Source: Paraglaciecola arctica
Lineage (GTDB): Bacteria > Pseudomonadota > Gammaproteobacteria > Enterobacterales > Alteromonadaceae
Assembly: GCF_018861065.1 (NCBI RefSeq)
Contig: NZ_JAHKQO010000028.1
Location: 1-64,000, forward strand
Reading direction: 5' to 3'
Length of the DNA stretch: 64,000 bases
Shown piece by piece: positions 42,454 to 51,955 of this stretch. Every line of letters starts with the position of its first letter. Positions within the stretch are counted from its first letter, which is position 1. Made by a program: the position numbers and the translations under genes. Under the pieces are notes generated by a model that was given only the letters and a program-made list of their open reading frames with translations, ran no database searches and had not been told where the DNA came from.

Positions 42454-43692
42454 TTAATCGATAACCTCAAAAGTTAAACCTGAGTAGTTTTCTAAACGTT
42501 TAATCAATCGATCGCCAAAGATACTGGCGGGTGTCCAGAACCCACCAGGTACACAGTCTTTGCTGATATCTTGTGCCAAACAGGCGGCGGCTTGAGCTAA
42601 CATCTTGGCAGTTGAACCATAACCAGGATCTTGATCACCTGTGACTTTTACGCGGATTTCTTGACCACTATCGGTTTTACCGTAAAAACGTAAATCGTAA
42701 AATCCTTTTTCTTGAGCGTCTTGGCTTGGACCTTCACCCGGTTTTGGCAATATAAACTTCTCCATTGCCCATCGAGTAGGGGGAAGGACCGCTGCCATGG
42801 CAAAACCTCCTAGTCCCGCGCCGACAGTTGTTGCCATTGTGCCACCCACTATGCCTTTACCGGTTAACATCGCTTCGTTGTATTCAAAATGCTGGCTATA
42901 CCCGCCCGCTACCAACGCATTGCTTCGATGGACAATTCTAGTATTAATCACGGCCATAACGAAAGGCGCTACCCAACTATTAAAATCGCTGTCATATTGC
43001 GGGCGATTCATACTGTTTTGACGCACTTTATTACCATGATCAGCGGGACAAATAGCGTAAGGATTAGCCAACAGTTTACGTAAGGAAGGGTTGGTTGCTA
43101 CCTCCTTAAATATATTGGTCATGCTGGCAACTGTGCCGCCTGAAGCGGCCCCTTTCATTTTTTTGACTCGCATTTTGATACTGCTGCAGCGTTCAGCAAA
43201 TTTTTGTTGGGCATGTTGTTGTAAAAAATACACCCCCAAATCTGAGGGTAAAGAATCAAATCCACAACTATTAACAATTCGCGCGCCGCTTACTTTTGCT
43301 TGGCTTTCATAGCGTTCTAACATTTTGGCTATCCACTGGACTTCACCGGTTAAATCACAATAATCTGTTCCTAATGCCACGCAAGTTTTTAGCAGCGGCT
43401 CGCCATAAAGTGCATAGGGTCCAACCGTAGATATAATCACCCGAGTTGAGCTACATAATAAGTTCAGACTAGCTTCGTCAGCCGCATCAGCAACTAACAC
43501 ATCAAGAGATTCTGCGGCTGAACCCAAAGACTGTTTTAATGCCATTAGTTTGTTTTGGGAACGTCCAGCAATAGCCCATTTAATTTCACCATCAAGAGCA
43601 AATTGAGCCAACATGTAGCGTGTCAATATTTGGCCTACGAAGCTGGTGGCTCCAAATATAACAATATCGAACTTAGGGGGTGTTTTTTTCAT
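42454..43692 (-). CDS. Saccharopine dehydrogenase-like / trans-acting enoyl reductase family protein
   Basis: 412 residues. An N-terminal Rossmann domain (FDIVIFGATSFVGQILTRYM, AIAGRSQNKL, ISTVGPYALYG) is followed by a GTDYCDLTGEVQW block and SCGFDSLPSD. This is the family of saccharopine-dehydrogenase-like NADP proteins that includes the mycobacterial trans-acting enoyl reductase. The actual substrate here is unknown; a role in lipid metabolism is possible. It is divergent from the DUF2855 gene with about 125 bp between starts. Confidence 0.87.
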   Translation of the reverse strand: MKKTPPKFDIVIFGATSFVGQILTRYMLAQFALDGEIKWAIAGRSQNKLMALKQSLGSAAESLDVLVADAADEASLNLLCSSTRVIISTVGPYALYGEPLLKTCVALGTDYCDLTGEVQWIAKMLERYESQAKVSGARIVNSCGFDSLPSDLGVYFLQQHAQQKFAERCSSIKMRVKKMKGAASGGTVASMTNIFKEVATNPSLRKLLANPYAICPADHGNKVRQNSMNRPQYDSDFNSWVAPFVMAVINTRIVHRSNALVAGGYSQHFEYNEAMLTGKGIVGGTMATTVGAGLGGFAMAAVLPPTRWAMEKFILPKPGEGPSQDAQEKGFYDLRFYGKTDSGQEIRVKVTGDQDPGYGSTAKMLAQAAACLAQDISKDCVPGGFWTPASIFGDRLIKRLENYSGLTFEVID

Positions 43693-43816
43693 GTTGCTTT
43701 GCCTCTGAGCTAATCATCTTGGTTTATTTTATAGCATTCAAAATCATGATGCCGAAATGCCGTTTCAAAAACTTATACTCAATCTATCAAATTAAATTCA
43801 CTTTAGGGCAAAACAA

Positions 43817-44929
43817 ATGAGCGAAGTACATAAGGTTACCGAAATTTGGATTGAAAAATCCAATGTGTCCCATACTAAAATCGTTGAGAAAACCATAGAT
43901 AGTACGCACTTATCGGCAGACCAAGTATTACTAAAAATCGATACTTTGGGGTTTTCGGCGAATAACGTGACCTATTCAGTGTTTGGCGACAAAATGGGGT
44001 ATTGGGGCTTTTTTCCAGCTGATGAGACGTGGGGAATTGTACCAATGTGGGGTTTTGCAACTGTGCTTGAGTCAAATCATGCAGATGTCAATGTGGGCGA
44101 GAAAGTATTTGGTTATTTGCCAATGGCAAGCCATTTAGTGATTACTGCTGGGAAAGCCTCGGATTTACATTTTTATGATATCAGTGAAGAACGTAAGAGT
44201 ATTTCACCTGTATATGACAACTATGTGCGCTGTGCCAGCGATCCTGGCTATCAAGCTGAGCGAGAAGCATGGCAACTCAATTATCGCCCATTGTTTATGA
44301 CATCTTTTGTGTTAGATGATTTTGTTGGTGAAGGATTAGTGGCTGCAGAGCAACCCGTAAAACAAGTCATATTAACCAGTGCCTCTAGTAAAACTGCTTA
44401 TGGCGCAGCTCATTTGTTAATGAAACATAAAGCCGAGCGCGGGTTAGATTATCAGGTCGTTGGCCTAACCTCTGCGGGGAACAAAGAGTTTACCCAAGGT
44501 TTAGACTGTTATGACCAAGTGTTTAGTTATGACGAGATCACAGAGTTTGACGCAGCTGACAAGAGTTGGGTGTTGGATTTCGCTGGTAACAAAAGTCTTC
44601 TGTTGAATTTACAAAAACAATTTGCTGATAATCTTGATAAATTAATCCTCATTGGTTCAACAGATGTAGACGCGCAGCAGGATAAGCCAGATGGCCATTT
44701 AGACAGCGAGTTTTTCTTTGCGCCTAGCCAAGTGAAAAAACGCACCGCTGAATGGGGACACGCAGGTTTTGCTGAGCGTTATGCCAAAGCTTGGCAAAGT
44801 TTTGCGGTGCATATGAATAATAAAGTCAGTGTTGCCGAATATAAAGGCGCTAAAGCGATTGAAGCGCTTTATCATACTGGTCTTGAGAATAAGCTAAACA
44901 ACTTGGAAATTAACGTACTAGAATTTTAA
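43817..44929 (+). CDS. DUF2855 family protein (alcohol-dehydrogenase-like fold)
   Basis: 370 residues. ADQVLLKIDTLGFSANNVTYSVFGD and MGYWGFFP are characteristic of DUF2855. The layout resembles medium-chain dehydrogenases with a nucleotide-binding half (VILTSASSKTAYGAAHLL, then VVGLTSAGN), but the classical zinc ligands are missing. The substrate is unknown. It is paired head-to-head with the saccharopine-dehydrogenase-like gene, so the two may be co-regulated. Confidence 0.87.
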   Translation: MSEVHKVTEIWIEKSNVSHTKIVEKTIDSTHLSADQVLLKIDTLGFSANNVTYSVFGDKMGYWGFFPADETWGIVPMWGFATVLESNHADVNVGEKVFGYLPMASHLVITAGKASDLHFYDISEERKSISPVYDNYVRCASDPGYQAEREAWQLNYRPLFMTSFVLDDFVGEGLVAAEQPVKQVILTSASSKTAYGAAHLLMKHKAERGLDYQVVGLTSAGNKEFTQGLDCYDQVFSYDEITEFDAADKSWVLDFAGNKSLLLNLQKQFADNLDKLILIGSTDVDAQQDKPDGHLDSEFFFAPSQVKKRTAEWGHAGFAERYAKAWQSFAVHMNNKVSVAEYKGAKAIEALYHTGLENKLNNLEINVLEF

Positions 44930-44943
44930 CTTAGCCTAAATTT

Positions 44944-44976
44944 GAGCGGTTTTTACAGGAGATGCAAAGACCGCTC
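44944..44976. terminator. Possible hairpin between convergent DUF2855 and DUF4920 genes
   Basis: GAGCGGT (44944-44950) and ACCGCTC (44970-44976) form a seven-pair stem with a 19-base loop. There is no clear T tract, so termination is uncertain. Confidence 0.35.
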
Positions 44977-45012
44977 GTAGTGATCCGACAACTTGGGGAA
45001 GTCACTGCTTCA

Positions 45013-45492
45013 TTAACTGCGCGGTATTGTTACGCTATCAGCCACAATTTCGTAAACGGCTCCGGGTTTAACTAGGTCAGATTCACTGTTTAAATCAGCC
45101 TTAAAATGCGCGGCTTGTTCAGGACTTATTTCTTTTTGAACTAATTCGCCAGCCAGTGTAACCGTTTTACCGCTACTGTCTGTTGGGATAAAAAAACCAT
45201 AATCGCGAAAAGAGACCCTTAAAATATGCTGGTCTTGTTGTGCGATAAAAAAGCAACCTTTCTTTTGACACACTTTGGCAATTCTGGCTTCTACTTGAAA
45301 AGGTTTAGCTAAGTGAGAAGAAGACTCTATTGTGAGGTCTTGCATACTCAATTTGGGCAGTGACTTGTCTAGTGCAACACCAAAGGTTTCGGTTTCGGCG
45401 TTTTGAGTAACAGGCTCTGACAACCTGACTACTTTTGCAGAAATGCTAAATGTAAAAATTAAGCCGATTAATATACTAAGGGTTGGTTTCAT
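45013..45492 (-). CDS. DUF4920 exported protein
   Basis: 159 residues from the ATG at 45492, which has AAGGAGA seven bases upstream. It has a signal peptide ending FSISA-K. The KVCQKKGCFF motif with two cysteines and the VSFRDYGFFIPTDSSGKTVTLAGELVQKE block are typical of DUF4920. Its function is unknown; the CxxxxC pair suggests a metal or redox site in the envelope. It is convergent with the DUF2855 gene. Confidence 0.8.
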   Translation of the reverse strand: MKPTLSILIGLIFTFSISAKVVRLSEPVTQNAETETFGVALDKSLPKLSMQDLTIESSSHLAKPFQVEARIAKVCQKKGCFFIAQQDQHILRVSFRDYGFFIPTDSSGKTVTLAGELVQKEISPEQAAHFKADLNSESDLVKPGAVYEIVADSVTIPRS

Positions 45493-45797
45493 CTGTTTCT
45501 CCTTGATGCTGTTATTACTCATGATAAAAGTTCTACTGATTTAAATCTACCAATCTCGAAATAAGCATTTAGCTACTATCGACCAAAGGCAAAGTAACAT
45601 CAATATAACCCATGACTGGCAAACTTTTGCCTTAGCATTATCCTCTTATTAGGAATGCCATCGAGAAAGTGTCTTGTAAAAGGCGCTAACTGCTGGAGAG
45701 TCAACTACTACAAATAACTAACAGCAGTTGTGGCGTACAAGTTGCTAATCAATGTGTTAGTCGCTGTTAATCATTACATTTTTTGCAGGTAGTGCTC

Positions 45798-46421
45798 ATG
45801 GAAATTTCTAATAACCCTTTGTCTTTATTTAATTATATAGGTGACAACAATACGCAAGCTGATGATGTGCTCGACAAACTTGCACAAGGTAACATAGCTG
45901 ACGTGGCTGGCGGGTTTGAGGTTCTCGAAAGTGGCTTGAGTCGCGGAGATTTTGAAGAAACCCTAGAGCTATTGGAAAATGGTGAAATCGATATTGATCT
46001 CAATATTATTGAAAACTATCAACAATTTAACCAACAAAAATTAGATAGAGAAATTGCTCAGTTAGCAGAGAAATTTGATCTCAGCTCTGAAATAGTCGTG
46101 AGTATACAAAATGGCGAATTGTTGGTAGAGGGTGATTCTGAAAATGCCAAAGCCTTGCAGCAATATTTTGATAAAGACAGCCGACTTAATGCGCTAGTTC
46201 AACAAACGGCAAAATTGTCACAGTTTGTGGAATGGGGCCAAGCAAAAGAACAAGCTGCGGTTTACCAAGAACAGGATATGCCCGAAGAACAACTGCTAGA
46301 TTTTTTAACCGATGCTCGATTGGTTGTGACTCAAGGAAATGAGTTTTATATGTCCGACAAAGGGTCGGCGTTTTATTCACAGGGGCATACACAATTTTTA
46401 GTTGATAAGATTGAGGAATAA
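45798..46421 (+). CDS. Unknown acidic protein
   Basis: 207 residues, not recognised. The start at 45798 has AGGT nearby; a TTG at 45783 would add five residues. The protein is acidic, cysteine-free, without signal peptide or membrane helix, and largely helical by pattern. A repeated leucine/glutamate-rich segment (DFEETLELLENGEIDIDLNII) lies near residues 55-75. It lies upstream of fdhD on the same strand across a 93-bp gap, which may or may not mean co-transcription. Confidence 0.65.
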   Translation: MEISNNPLSLFNYIGDNNTQADDVLDKLAQGNIADVAGGFEVLESGLSRGDFEETLELLENGEIDIDLNIIENYQQFNQQKLDREIAQLAEKFDLSSEIVVSIQNGELLVEGDSENAKALQQYFDKDSRLNALVQQTAKLSQFVEWGQAKEQAAVYQEQDMPEEQLLDFLTDARLVVTQGNEFYMSDKGSAFYSQGHTQFLVDKIEE

Positions 46422-46514
46422 CTTCATATTCGGTTACTCCGTCTCCGCTATCCCTTGTCTGAATATTTTTTATAATACACGTCTTTACCCTTGCTCTTGG
46501 CTAAGGTAGCTTAG

Positions 46515-47453
46515 GTGTTAATATTCCTTATTAAAGTTTATTTTTTGCAAACTATTAAGCCATATTCGGTCGTTAATATAGGTGCTTCAAGCGAGCGAGT
46601 TTCTAATACACAAAGGTTTGAGTGTGAAGATCTCGTGGTAGTCGAAGAGCCGTTAGAAATTTGGTTTTCTGGTTATTCACGGTCATCGTCTGGCTCACAT
46701 TCAAAAACTTCGCCCAAGTTGCTTTTTACGACTATGCGTACTCCAGGTGACGATATAAATTTGGTGAAAGGGTGGTTGTATTCCAGTGGTGCGATTCAAG
46801 ATTTCAGTAAAATAGAATCGATTACCCACACAGGATCTGGTCGACTGAAATCTCAGGCAACTAATCGCGTGCAAATTAATTTGGCGGCTGAGGCACATAT
46901 CGATCTGTCTGATTACCAACGTGCAGAAGTGATGAACTCGGCTTGTGGTGTGTGTGGTCAACAGAGCATTGAAAATATACTGGATAAACTGCCTCAGACA
47001 TCAGCTACTGATATTCCATTACCATTATTACCCGTTAGCGCTGTAGGTCTGTTGACACAACAGTTAAGAGACAAACAGGTTTTGTTCGAGCAAACCGGAG
47101 GTAATCATGGCGCCGGGTTATTTAACCAAGAAATACAATTAGTAGACGTGCGTGAAGACGTAGGCAGACATAATGCTTTCGACAAATTGATAGGTGCCAA
47201 TTTACATAGAAAGGCAACAGGTCGTCACGAGATTGAATCGGTTTTGGGAGTGGTATTGAGTTCTAGAGCTAGTTTCGATTTAGTACAAAAAGCTGCCATG
47301 GTGAACATTCGTTATATTATTGCTTTGGGAGCCCCGTCTAGCTTAGCGATAGATTTAGCCAAGGATTGTGATATTTGCTTACTGGGTTTTGTGAAAACGT
47401 CTGATGCGAAAATTAAGTTTAACGTATATTCAAGCCCACATATGTTGGCTTGA
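46515..47453 (+). CDS. fdhD: Formate dehydrogenase accessory sulfurtransferase FdhD
   Basis: 312 residues with GTG as first start. FdhD passes sulfur from IscS to the molybdenum or tungsten cofactor of formate dehydrogenase. The conserved cysteine loop is present as SACGVCG, and the EDVGRHNAFDKLIGA and SSRASFDLVQKAAM blocks are diagnostic. No formate dehydrogenase genes lie in the window. The first 40 residues are poorly conserved in the family, and several GTG/TTG codons could be the true start. Confidence 0.93.
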   Translation: MLIFLIKVYFLQTIKPYSVVNIGASSERVSNTQRFECEDLVVVEEPLEIWFSGYSRSSSGSHSKTSPKLLFTTMRTPGDDINLVKGWLYSSGAIQDFSKIESITHTGSGRLKSQATNRVQINLAAEAHIDLSDYQRAEVMNSACGVCGQQSIENILDKLPQTSATDIPLPLLPVSAVGLLTQQLRDKQVLFEQTGGNHGAGLFNQEIQLVDVREDVGRHNAFDKLIGANLHRKATGRHEIESVLGVVLSSRASFDLVQKAAMVNIRYIIALGAPSSLAIDLAKDCDICLLGFVKTSDAKIKFNVYSSPHMLA

Positions 47454-47474
47454 ATAACAGTAGGTTAAGTTGAT

Positions 47475-47993
47475 TTACACAGTGCGTTGTAGCAATACTC
47501 TGCTGAGCAAGATTACCCCGAAAACAGCAGTGTAAATACTAAAAATCACTATCATCCACTGCGGCATACTTAAATCAAAAAATGACCAATCGATAGTGCC
47601 ACAGTCACCTGTTGCTCCGAATATATTAGGTAGCCACTCATGCAAAGGCGCCCAAGTCGGGAAGTTTGGTACAAACTCGCAAGTAGCAAAAAATGGGTTC
47701 ACTGCAGTTTGAATATCAACATGTTCAATGGCTATGAGTAAGCCCCAAATCGCGGATATTCCCCAACCTAAAAATCCAATCAATCGTGTGATCAGGTTGT
47801 TGAATATCAATGCAGGTATTGCGGCACACATAATACCAAAAACAGCAGTACGCTGGTAAATACACATAATACAGGGTTGTAAATCCATTACGTGTTGGAA
47901 GTACAAGGCTGCAACCTCAAAGCACAGCGCAGAACCAAATAATAGGCCCCACGCGCGCTTATCAGCAGCTAATAAAGATAGTTTATCAAACAA
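47475..47993 (-). CDS. dsbB: Disulfide bond formation protein DsbB
   Basis: 172 residues with four membrane helices. The quinone-linked pair Cys41-Cys44 (CIMC) and the second periplasmic pair Cys105 and Cys131 match E. coli DsbB (41, 44, 104, 130). It reoxidises DsbA and passes electrons to quinone. It lies 15 bp downstream of nhaB on the same strand, as in E. coli and many relatives, so it is likely in the same operon. Confidence 0.95.
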   Translation of the reverse strand: MFDKLSLLAADKRAWGLLFGSALCFEVAALYFQHVMDLQPCIMCIYQRTAVFGIMCAAIPALIFNNLITRLIGFLGWGISAIWGLLIAIEHVDIQTAVNPFFATCEFVPNFPTWAPLHEWLPNIFGATGDCGTIDWSFFDLSMPQWMIVIFSIYTAVFGVILLSRVLLQRTV

Positions 47994-48008
47994 AAGGGTA
48001 TGCCCTTA

Positions 48009-49586
48009 TTAATGCGGAGCAACGCTGGGTATCACCCCAGAGTGGTGCTCAATAAAGTGCATTTCATACAACCATTGCGTTAAGTCATATAATCCAAAGT
48101 AAGTGGCGGCTAAGCCAACTAGCGTCAAGACTATTGTGTATGGTAGAGCCATGTACACCATAGTTCCGTAAGACAATCTTAATAACGGAGCAATTGCAGA
48201 TGTTAACAAGAACAAAAATGCTGCCTGACCGTTAGGAGTGGCAACACTAGGAAGGTTAGTACCGGTATTAATGGCCACAGCCAACATATCAAATTGGTCA
48301 CGAGTAATTGCACCACTATTAAGTGCTGCAGTCACTTCAGTGATATAAACTGAACCAACAAATACATTGTCACTTACCATTGATAGCAGTCCATTGGCTA
48401 AATAAAACATCACCAACTGCGTTTTACCTTCAAAGGTTAATACCCAGTTAATGACTGGACTAAAAAGCCCTTGGTCTATGATTACTGCCACTATTCCAAA
48501 AAACACACATAATAAGGCTGTAAAGGGGAGGGCTTCTTCAAAAGCCTTACCAATAGAGTGCTCGTCTATTACACCACTCATAGATGTCGCCAATACAATA
48601 ATTGAAAGACCAATTAATCCAACTGCCGCTAAATGCCCAGCTAAACCTATCACTAACCAAACTGCTATAAGACCTTGTAGTACTAATCTAACTTTATCTT
48701 GGGTGGTTAAATTCGCTTCGACATCTTTGTCATAGTCAGTCAATATCTGTCTGACTACGTCTGGCAGCTGTGCGCCGTAACTAAATAGTTTAAATTTTTC
48801 TACAATAAAGGTTGTAAATATCCCGGCAAAAAACACTGGGATTGTGATGGGAGACATGCGAATAAAGAACTCTACAAAATCCCAACCCGCTTTATCAGCG
48901 ATAATCAGATTTTGCGGCTCACCTACCATTGTCATAACGCCACCTAAAGCCGTACCTACTCCAGCATGCATCATAAGGTTTCGCAAAAATGCCCTGAAAT
49001 CCTCTAAATCATTACGCTTCGGATTAGGCACTTCGTCATCATGGGAATGATCGTGATCTGAACCAAAATCTTTACCCGACGCCACTTTATGATAAATAGA
49101 GTAGAAGCCTAAACCGACTGTTATAATTACTGCTACTACTGTTAAGGCATCCAAGAACGCTGACAACACAGCACAAGACGCCGCAAACGCCATTGAAAGT
49201 ACCACTTTATTTTTCAGTTTTATCAGTAATTTCGTGAAAAGGTAAAGTAACAGTCCTTTCATAAAGTAGATGCCGGCCACCATAAACACTAGCAATAGGA
49301 TGACCTCAATATTGACTACCATTTCATGCTTCATATGTTCAGGGGTGGTCATGCCAATAAACATTGCCTCTATAAGTAAGAGTCCACCTGGTTGCAGTGG
49401 ATAACATTTTAACGCCATGGCAAGAGTAAATATAAATTCTATAACTAACGCCCAGCCAGCTACATAAGGATTAATTATGAATAAAATGGGGTTAATGACG
49501 AGAAAGGCGATAATAGCCTGCTTATACCAAGTGGGAGCTTTTCCCAAAAAGTTCGCGGCTACTGCTTGAGGTACTGACATTTGCAT
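48009..49586 (-). CDS. nhaB: Na+/H+ antiporter NhaB
   Basis: About 525 residues with around 12 membrane helices. The N-terminal [22 protein letters not shown] block and the conserved [17 protein letters not shown] and [13 protein letters not shown] segments identify NhaB. It exports sodium in exchange for protons. I place the start at the ATG at 49586, nine bases after AAGGA. It is divergent from fadR and followed by dsbB. This nhaB/fadR arrangement matches that of E. coli. Confidence 0.96.
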   Translation of the reverse strand: MQMSVPQAVAANFLGKAPTWYKQAIIAFLVINPILFIINPYVAGWALVIEFIFTLAMALKCYPLQPGGLLLIEAMFIGMTTPEHMKHEMVVNIEVILLLVFMVAGIYFMKGLLLYLFTKLLIKLKNKVVLSMAFAASCAVLSAFLDALTVVAVIITVGLGFYSIYHKVASGKDFGSDHDHSHDDEVPNPKRNDLEDFRAFLRNLMMHAGVGTALGGVMTMVGEPQNLIIADKAGWDFVEFFIRMSPITIPVFFAGIFTTFIVEKFKLFSYGAQLPDVVRQILTDYDKDVEANLTTQDKVRLVLQGLIAVWLVIGLAGHLAAVGLIGLSIIVLATSMSGVIDEHSIGKAFEEALPFTALLCVFFGIVAVIIDQGLFSPVINWVLTFEGKTQLVMFYLANGLLSMVSDNVFVGSVYITEVTAALNSGAITRDQFDMLAVAINTGTNLPSVATPNGQAAFLFLLTSAIAPLLRLSYGTMVYMALPYTIVLTLVGLAATYFGLYDLTQWLYEMHFIEHHSGVIPSVAPH

Positions 49587-49752
49587 AAGCAAAATTCCTT
49601 GCTGAATATTATAATTATCGAATCAACGTAATCAGATTGTACCCACAAATTATCTCAAAATCCCATAGTAAGCACACAATAAGGTAAAATTTTTCTGGTT
49701 TTTAGTAATACTTTGTTAACATTTCAAAGTTTCGTTGTTACCGGCAAAAATC

Positions 49753-49769
49753 ATCTGGTACAATCAGTT
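49753..49769 (+). promoter_or_regulatory. Putative FadR box upstream of fadR
   Basis: ATCTGGTACAATCAGTT matches the FadR operator consensus (AACTGGTCNGACCAGTT) at 12 of 16 fixed positions and resembles the E. coli fadB site. It lies 41 bp before the fadR ATG and would allow autoregulation. Confidence 0.6.
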
Positions 49770-49810
49770 TATAAGAATCCCAAAAACAATAACAATGAAG
49801 TGAGTGGTTG

Positions 49811-50521
49811 ATGATATACAAGGCACAAAGCCCAGCAGGATTCGCTGAAGAATACATAGTGGAATCTATCTGGAGTGGACGCTTCCCTCCCGGCACAATT
49901 CTTCCTGCAGAAAGAGAGTTATCTGAACTTATTGGTGTCACTCGCACCACTTTACGAGAAGTCTTACAGCGTTTAGCCCGAGACGGCTGGCTTACTATCA
50001 AACATGGTAAACCTACCAAGGTAAACAATTTCTGGGAAACATCAGGTCTCAATATCTTAGAAACCTTAGCTAGACTCGATGAAGATGGGATCCCTGAACT
50101 CGTAGATCATTTGTTAGCAGCGAGAACTAATTTAAGTGCGGTATTTATTCGTGGTGCAATCCGCAACCAACAAGAAAAAACCATTGAAATATTAAAAAAT
50201 CACATCGATATTTCTGACGATGGTAAGATTTTTGCGCAGTCTGATTATCAGCTTAATCATGATCTTGCGTTTGCCTCTGGAAACCCTGTGTATGTGTTAA
50301 TGATGAATGGGTTTAGAGGATTGTACTCAAGAATTGGTGGGTATTATTTCTCTCATCGAGATTCGAGAGATTTAACCCGTGGTTATTATAAACAATTATT
50401 AGAGCTTGCTGAAAAAGGTGATTACGAGCGTGTACCTTTAGTCATTAGAGATTATGGCATCGAGAGTGGCAAGCTTTGGCAACAGCTACGTGCTGACATG
50501 CCAAAAGGGTTAGTTGACTAA
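49811..50521 (+). CDS. fadR: Fatty acid metabolism regulator FadR
   Basis: 236 residues, very close to E. coli FadR throughout. The [12 protein letters not shown] opening, the [35 protein letters not shown] winged helix and the [17 protein letters not shown] linker are near-identical. It represses beta-oxidation genes and activates unsaturated fatty acid synthesis; acyl-CoA releases it from DNA. The ATG at 49811 is preceded by a TTG that is less likely. A FadR-like box lies upstream, and another lies before the patatin gene at 54334. Confidence 0.97.
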   Translation: MIYKAQSPAGFAEEYIVESIWSGRFPPGTILPAERELSELIGVTRTTLREVLQRLARDGWLTIKHGKPTKVNNFWETSGLNILETLARLDEDGIPELVDHLLAARTNLSAVFIRGAIRNQQEKTIEILKNHIDISDDGKIFAQSDYQLNHDLAFASGNPVYVLMMNGFRGLYSRIGGYYFSHRDSRDLTRGYYKQLLELAEKGDYERVPLVIRDYGIESGKLWQQLRADMPKGLVD

Positions 50522-50541
50522 CCCGTACTTCAATATTCAGG

Positions 50542-50557
50542 CTGGCAGCCCTGCCAG
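50542..50557. terminator. Palindromic hairpin after fadR
   Basis: CTGGCAG-CC-CTGCCAG is a perfect palindrome 21 bp after the fadR stop codon. It lacks a T tract; it may be a weak terminator or a stabilising hairpin. Confidence 0.4.
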
Positions 50558-50686
50558 TCGTCTCTGTATTTATAATATTCTTATAAAAATCAAAATAATC
50601 ATACAATTAGTATGCGATTTCTAATTCGTTTATTTAATCTTGGTCGTAATCCATACCGATCCATTATTTTAAACGAGGAAATACCC

Positions 50687-51040
50687 ATGACTAAATTAGA
50701 TTCTATCAAAGGTAAAGTTAACGAAGCTGAAGAGTTCGCACGTAAAATTTGGCTTGCAGGTTTAGGCGCCTACGGCAAGAGTTTTGATGAAGCGCAAGGA
50801 CGTTACGAAAAAATCAGTGTTGAAGCGAGCAAACTTTTTGATGAGCTAGTAGTAAAAGGCTCTAAAATCGAAACCGAAGCTAAAGACAAATTTCAAGTAA
50901 AAGACAAAGTCGAAACACGAGTCGCTGAAGTACGCAAAAAATTAGGCTTAGACACAGTGAGTGCCGATCAAAAAGTTGAAGAATTATCAGCAAAAATTGA
51001 TGCTCTTACTGATGCAGTAGCGAAATTAGCTGCTAAGTAA
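50687..51040 (+). CDS. Phasin family protein
   Basis: 117 residues from the ATG at 50687, which has GAGGAAA upstream. KVNEAEEFARKIWLAGLGAYGKSFDEAQ is the conserved phasin (PhaI/PhaF-type) motif, followed by amphipathic helices and a heptad-like ending EELSAKIDALTDAVAKLAAK that can oligomerise. Phasins coat polyhydroxyalkanoate granules. A second phasin with a basic tail follows after 105 bp, with a long hairpin between them. No PHA synthase is in the window. Confidence 0.87.
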   Translation: MTKLDSIKGKVNEAEEFARKIWLAGLGAYGKSFDEAQGRYEKISVEASKLFDELVVKGSKIETEAKDKFQVKDKVETRVAEVRKKLGLDTVSADQKVEELSAKIDALTDAVAKLAAK

Positions 51041-51049
51041 TCCGTGCCA

Positions 51050-51099
51050 TACCCAACAATATCAAAGGGCCAAAGCCTATTGATGGCGTTGGGTACTTT
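51050..51099 (+). terminator. Long hairpin between the two phasin genes
   Basis: TACCCAAC (51050-51057) pairs with GTTGGGTA (51088-51095). Nested ATCAA/TTGAT and AGGGC/GCCT pairs extend the stem, and CTTTT follows. It looks like an attenuator or processing site that could lower expression of the downstream phasin. Confidence 0.65.
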
Positions 51100-51145
51100 T
51101 AATTCGCGTTGTATTTATGTGAACTAAGATAATAGGAGAGTCAAA

Positions 51146-51805
51146 TTGCATTCAGCCAAAAAAACATTCGCTATGGTACAGAAAACCTGGCTAGTTGGAG
51201 TAGGGGCTTACGACAGCGGGCGTGAAAAGGCGGTTGACAAAATTGATCAACTATTCGTTGAAGGCTCACTGTTATTCAATGATTTGCTTGAAAAAGGTGA
51301 GTCAGTTGAAGTTCAAATACAAGCAAATCTAGAGGTCAAAAGAATGTTAAAAGACAAAATTTCAGCATTAAAAGCAAAGTTGGGTTTCGGTAGTGAAAAT
51401 CGTGATCAAAAAATTGACATGTTAACCCAGCGAGTAGATAACTTAATTGATGTCGTGGCGAAACTCGCTCAACAAAAAGCTGCCGAGCAAAAAGCAACAA
51501 CAAATGCCACCCCAAAAGCATCTGCTAAACCCACTACCAAAGCTGCGCCTAAAGCTACAACGACTCGTAAATCGGCAACTAAACCTGCAACTAAAGCAAC
51601 GGCAACTAAATCTGCAGCTAAGCCAGCCGCTAAAGCAAAGTCTACCAAAACGCCAGCCAAACCCGCTGCCAAAGCAACGGCTACCAAAGCGCCAGCTAAA
51701 ACTGCAGCCAAACCCACTGCTAAAGCGACGACTACTAAAGCGCCAGTCAAAGCGACACCTGTTGAGCCGTCGACTAAAGAAGCCAACGCTGAGACCAAAG
51801 ATTAG
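51146..51805 (+). CDS. PhaF-like phasin with lysine/alanine/proline-rich tail
   Basis: 219 residues. The start is TTG with GGAGAG five bases upstream, which supports it. The N-terminal 110 residues are a phasin domain (FAMVQKTWLVGVGAYDSGREKAVDKI). The C-terminal half is a basic, low-complexity tail of repeated AKPAAKATATKAP-type units, like histone H1 and PhaF, which bind DNA and help distribute granules at division. It is probably co-transcribed with the preceding phasin. A terminator follows at 51865. Confidence 0.88.
   Translation: MHSAKKTFAMVQKTWLVGVGAYDSGREKAVDKIDQLFVEGSLLFNDLLEKGESVEVQIQANLEVKRMLKDKISALKAKLGFGSENRDQKIDMLTQRVDNLIDVVAKLAQQKAAEQKATTNATPKASAKPTTKAAPKATTTRKSATKPATKATATKSAAKPAAKAKSTKTPAKPAAKATATKAPAKTAAKPTAKATTTKAPVKATPVEPSTKEANAETKD
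51490..51765 (+). repeat. AKP-type repeat tail of the PhaF-like phasin
   Basis: Imperfect repeats encode runs of Ala, Lys, Pro and Thr in units of about 10 to 12 residues. The DNA repeats (GCNAAACCNGCNGCTAAAGC-like) make slippage and length variation likely. Several shadow reading frames on both strands arise only from this repeat. Confidence 0.8.
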
Positions 51806-51864
51806 CGAAAAAGGCCAAAGCTTCACTTATGATCAAGTTTGTTAGTCTTAAGTTTGTTAACCAT

Positions 51865-51885
51865 GCCGCTATTTTAGCGGCTTGA
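51865..51885 (+). terminator. Terminator of the phasin operon
   Basis: GCCGCTA (51865-51871) and TAGCGGC (51875-51881) form a seven-pair stem with a three-base T loop, followed by a T-rich stretch. It lies 60 bp past the PhaF-like stop codon. Confidence 0.65.
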
Positions 51886-51955
51886 TTATTGATTAGTAAA
51901 TTCAGGTAAAGAAAGAATTGAGTCGGGGAGGACTTTAGCTTTATCTATCAACACC

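Noticed and set aside
51443-51845. Several long open frames on both strands over the phasin tail
   Set aside because: They are artefacts of the repetitive Ala/Lys/Pro coding sequence. Their products are low-complexity, and the phasin frame has a good ribosome binding site and a recognisable domain.
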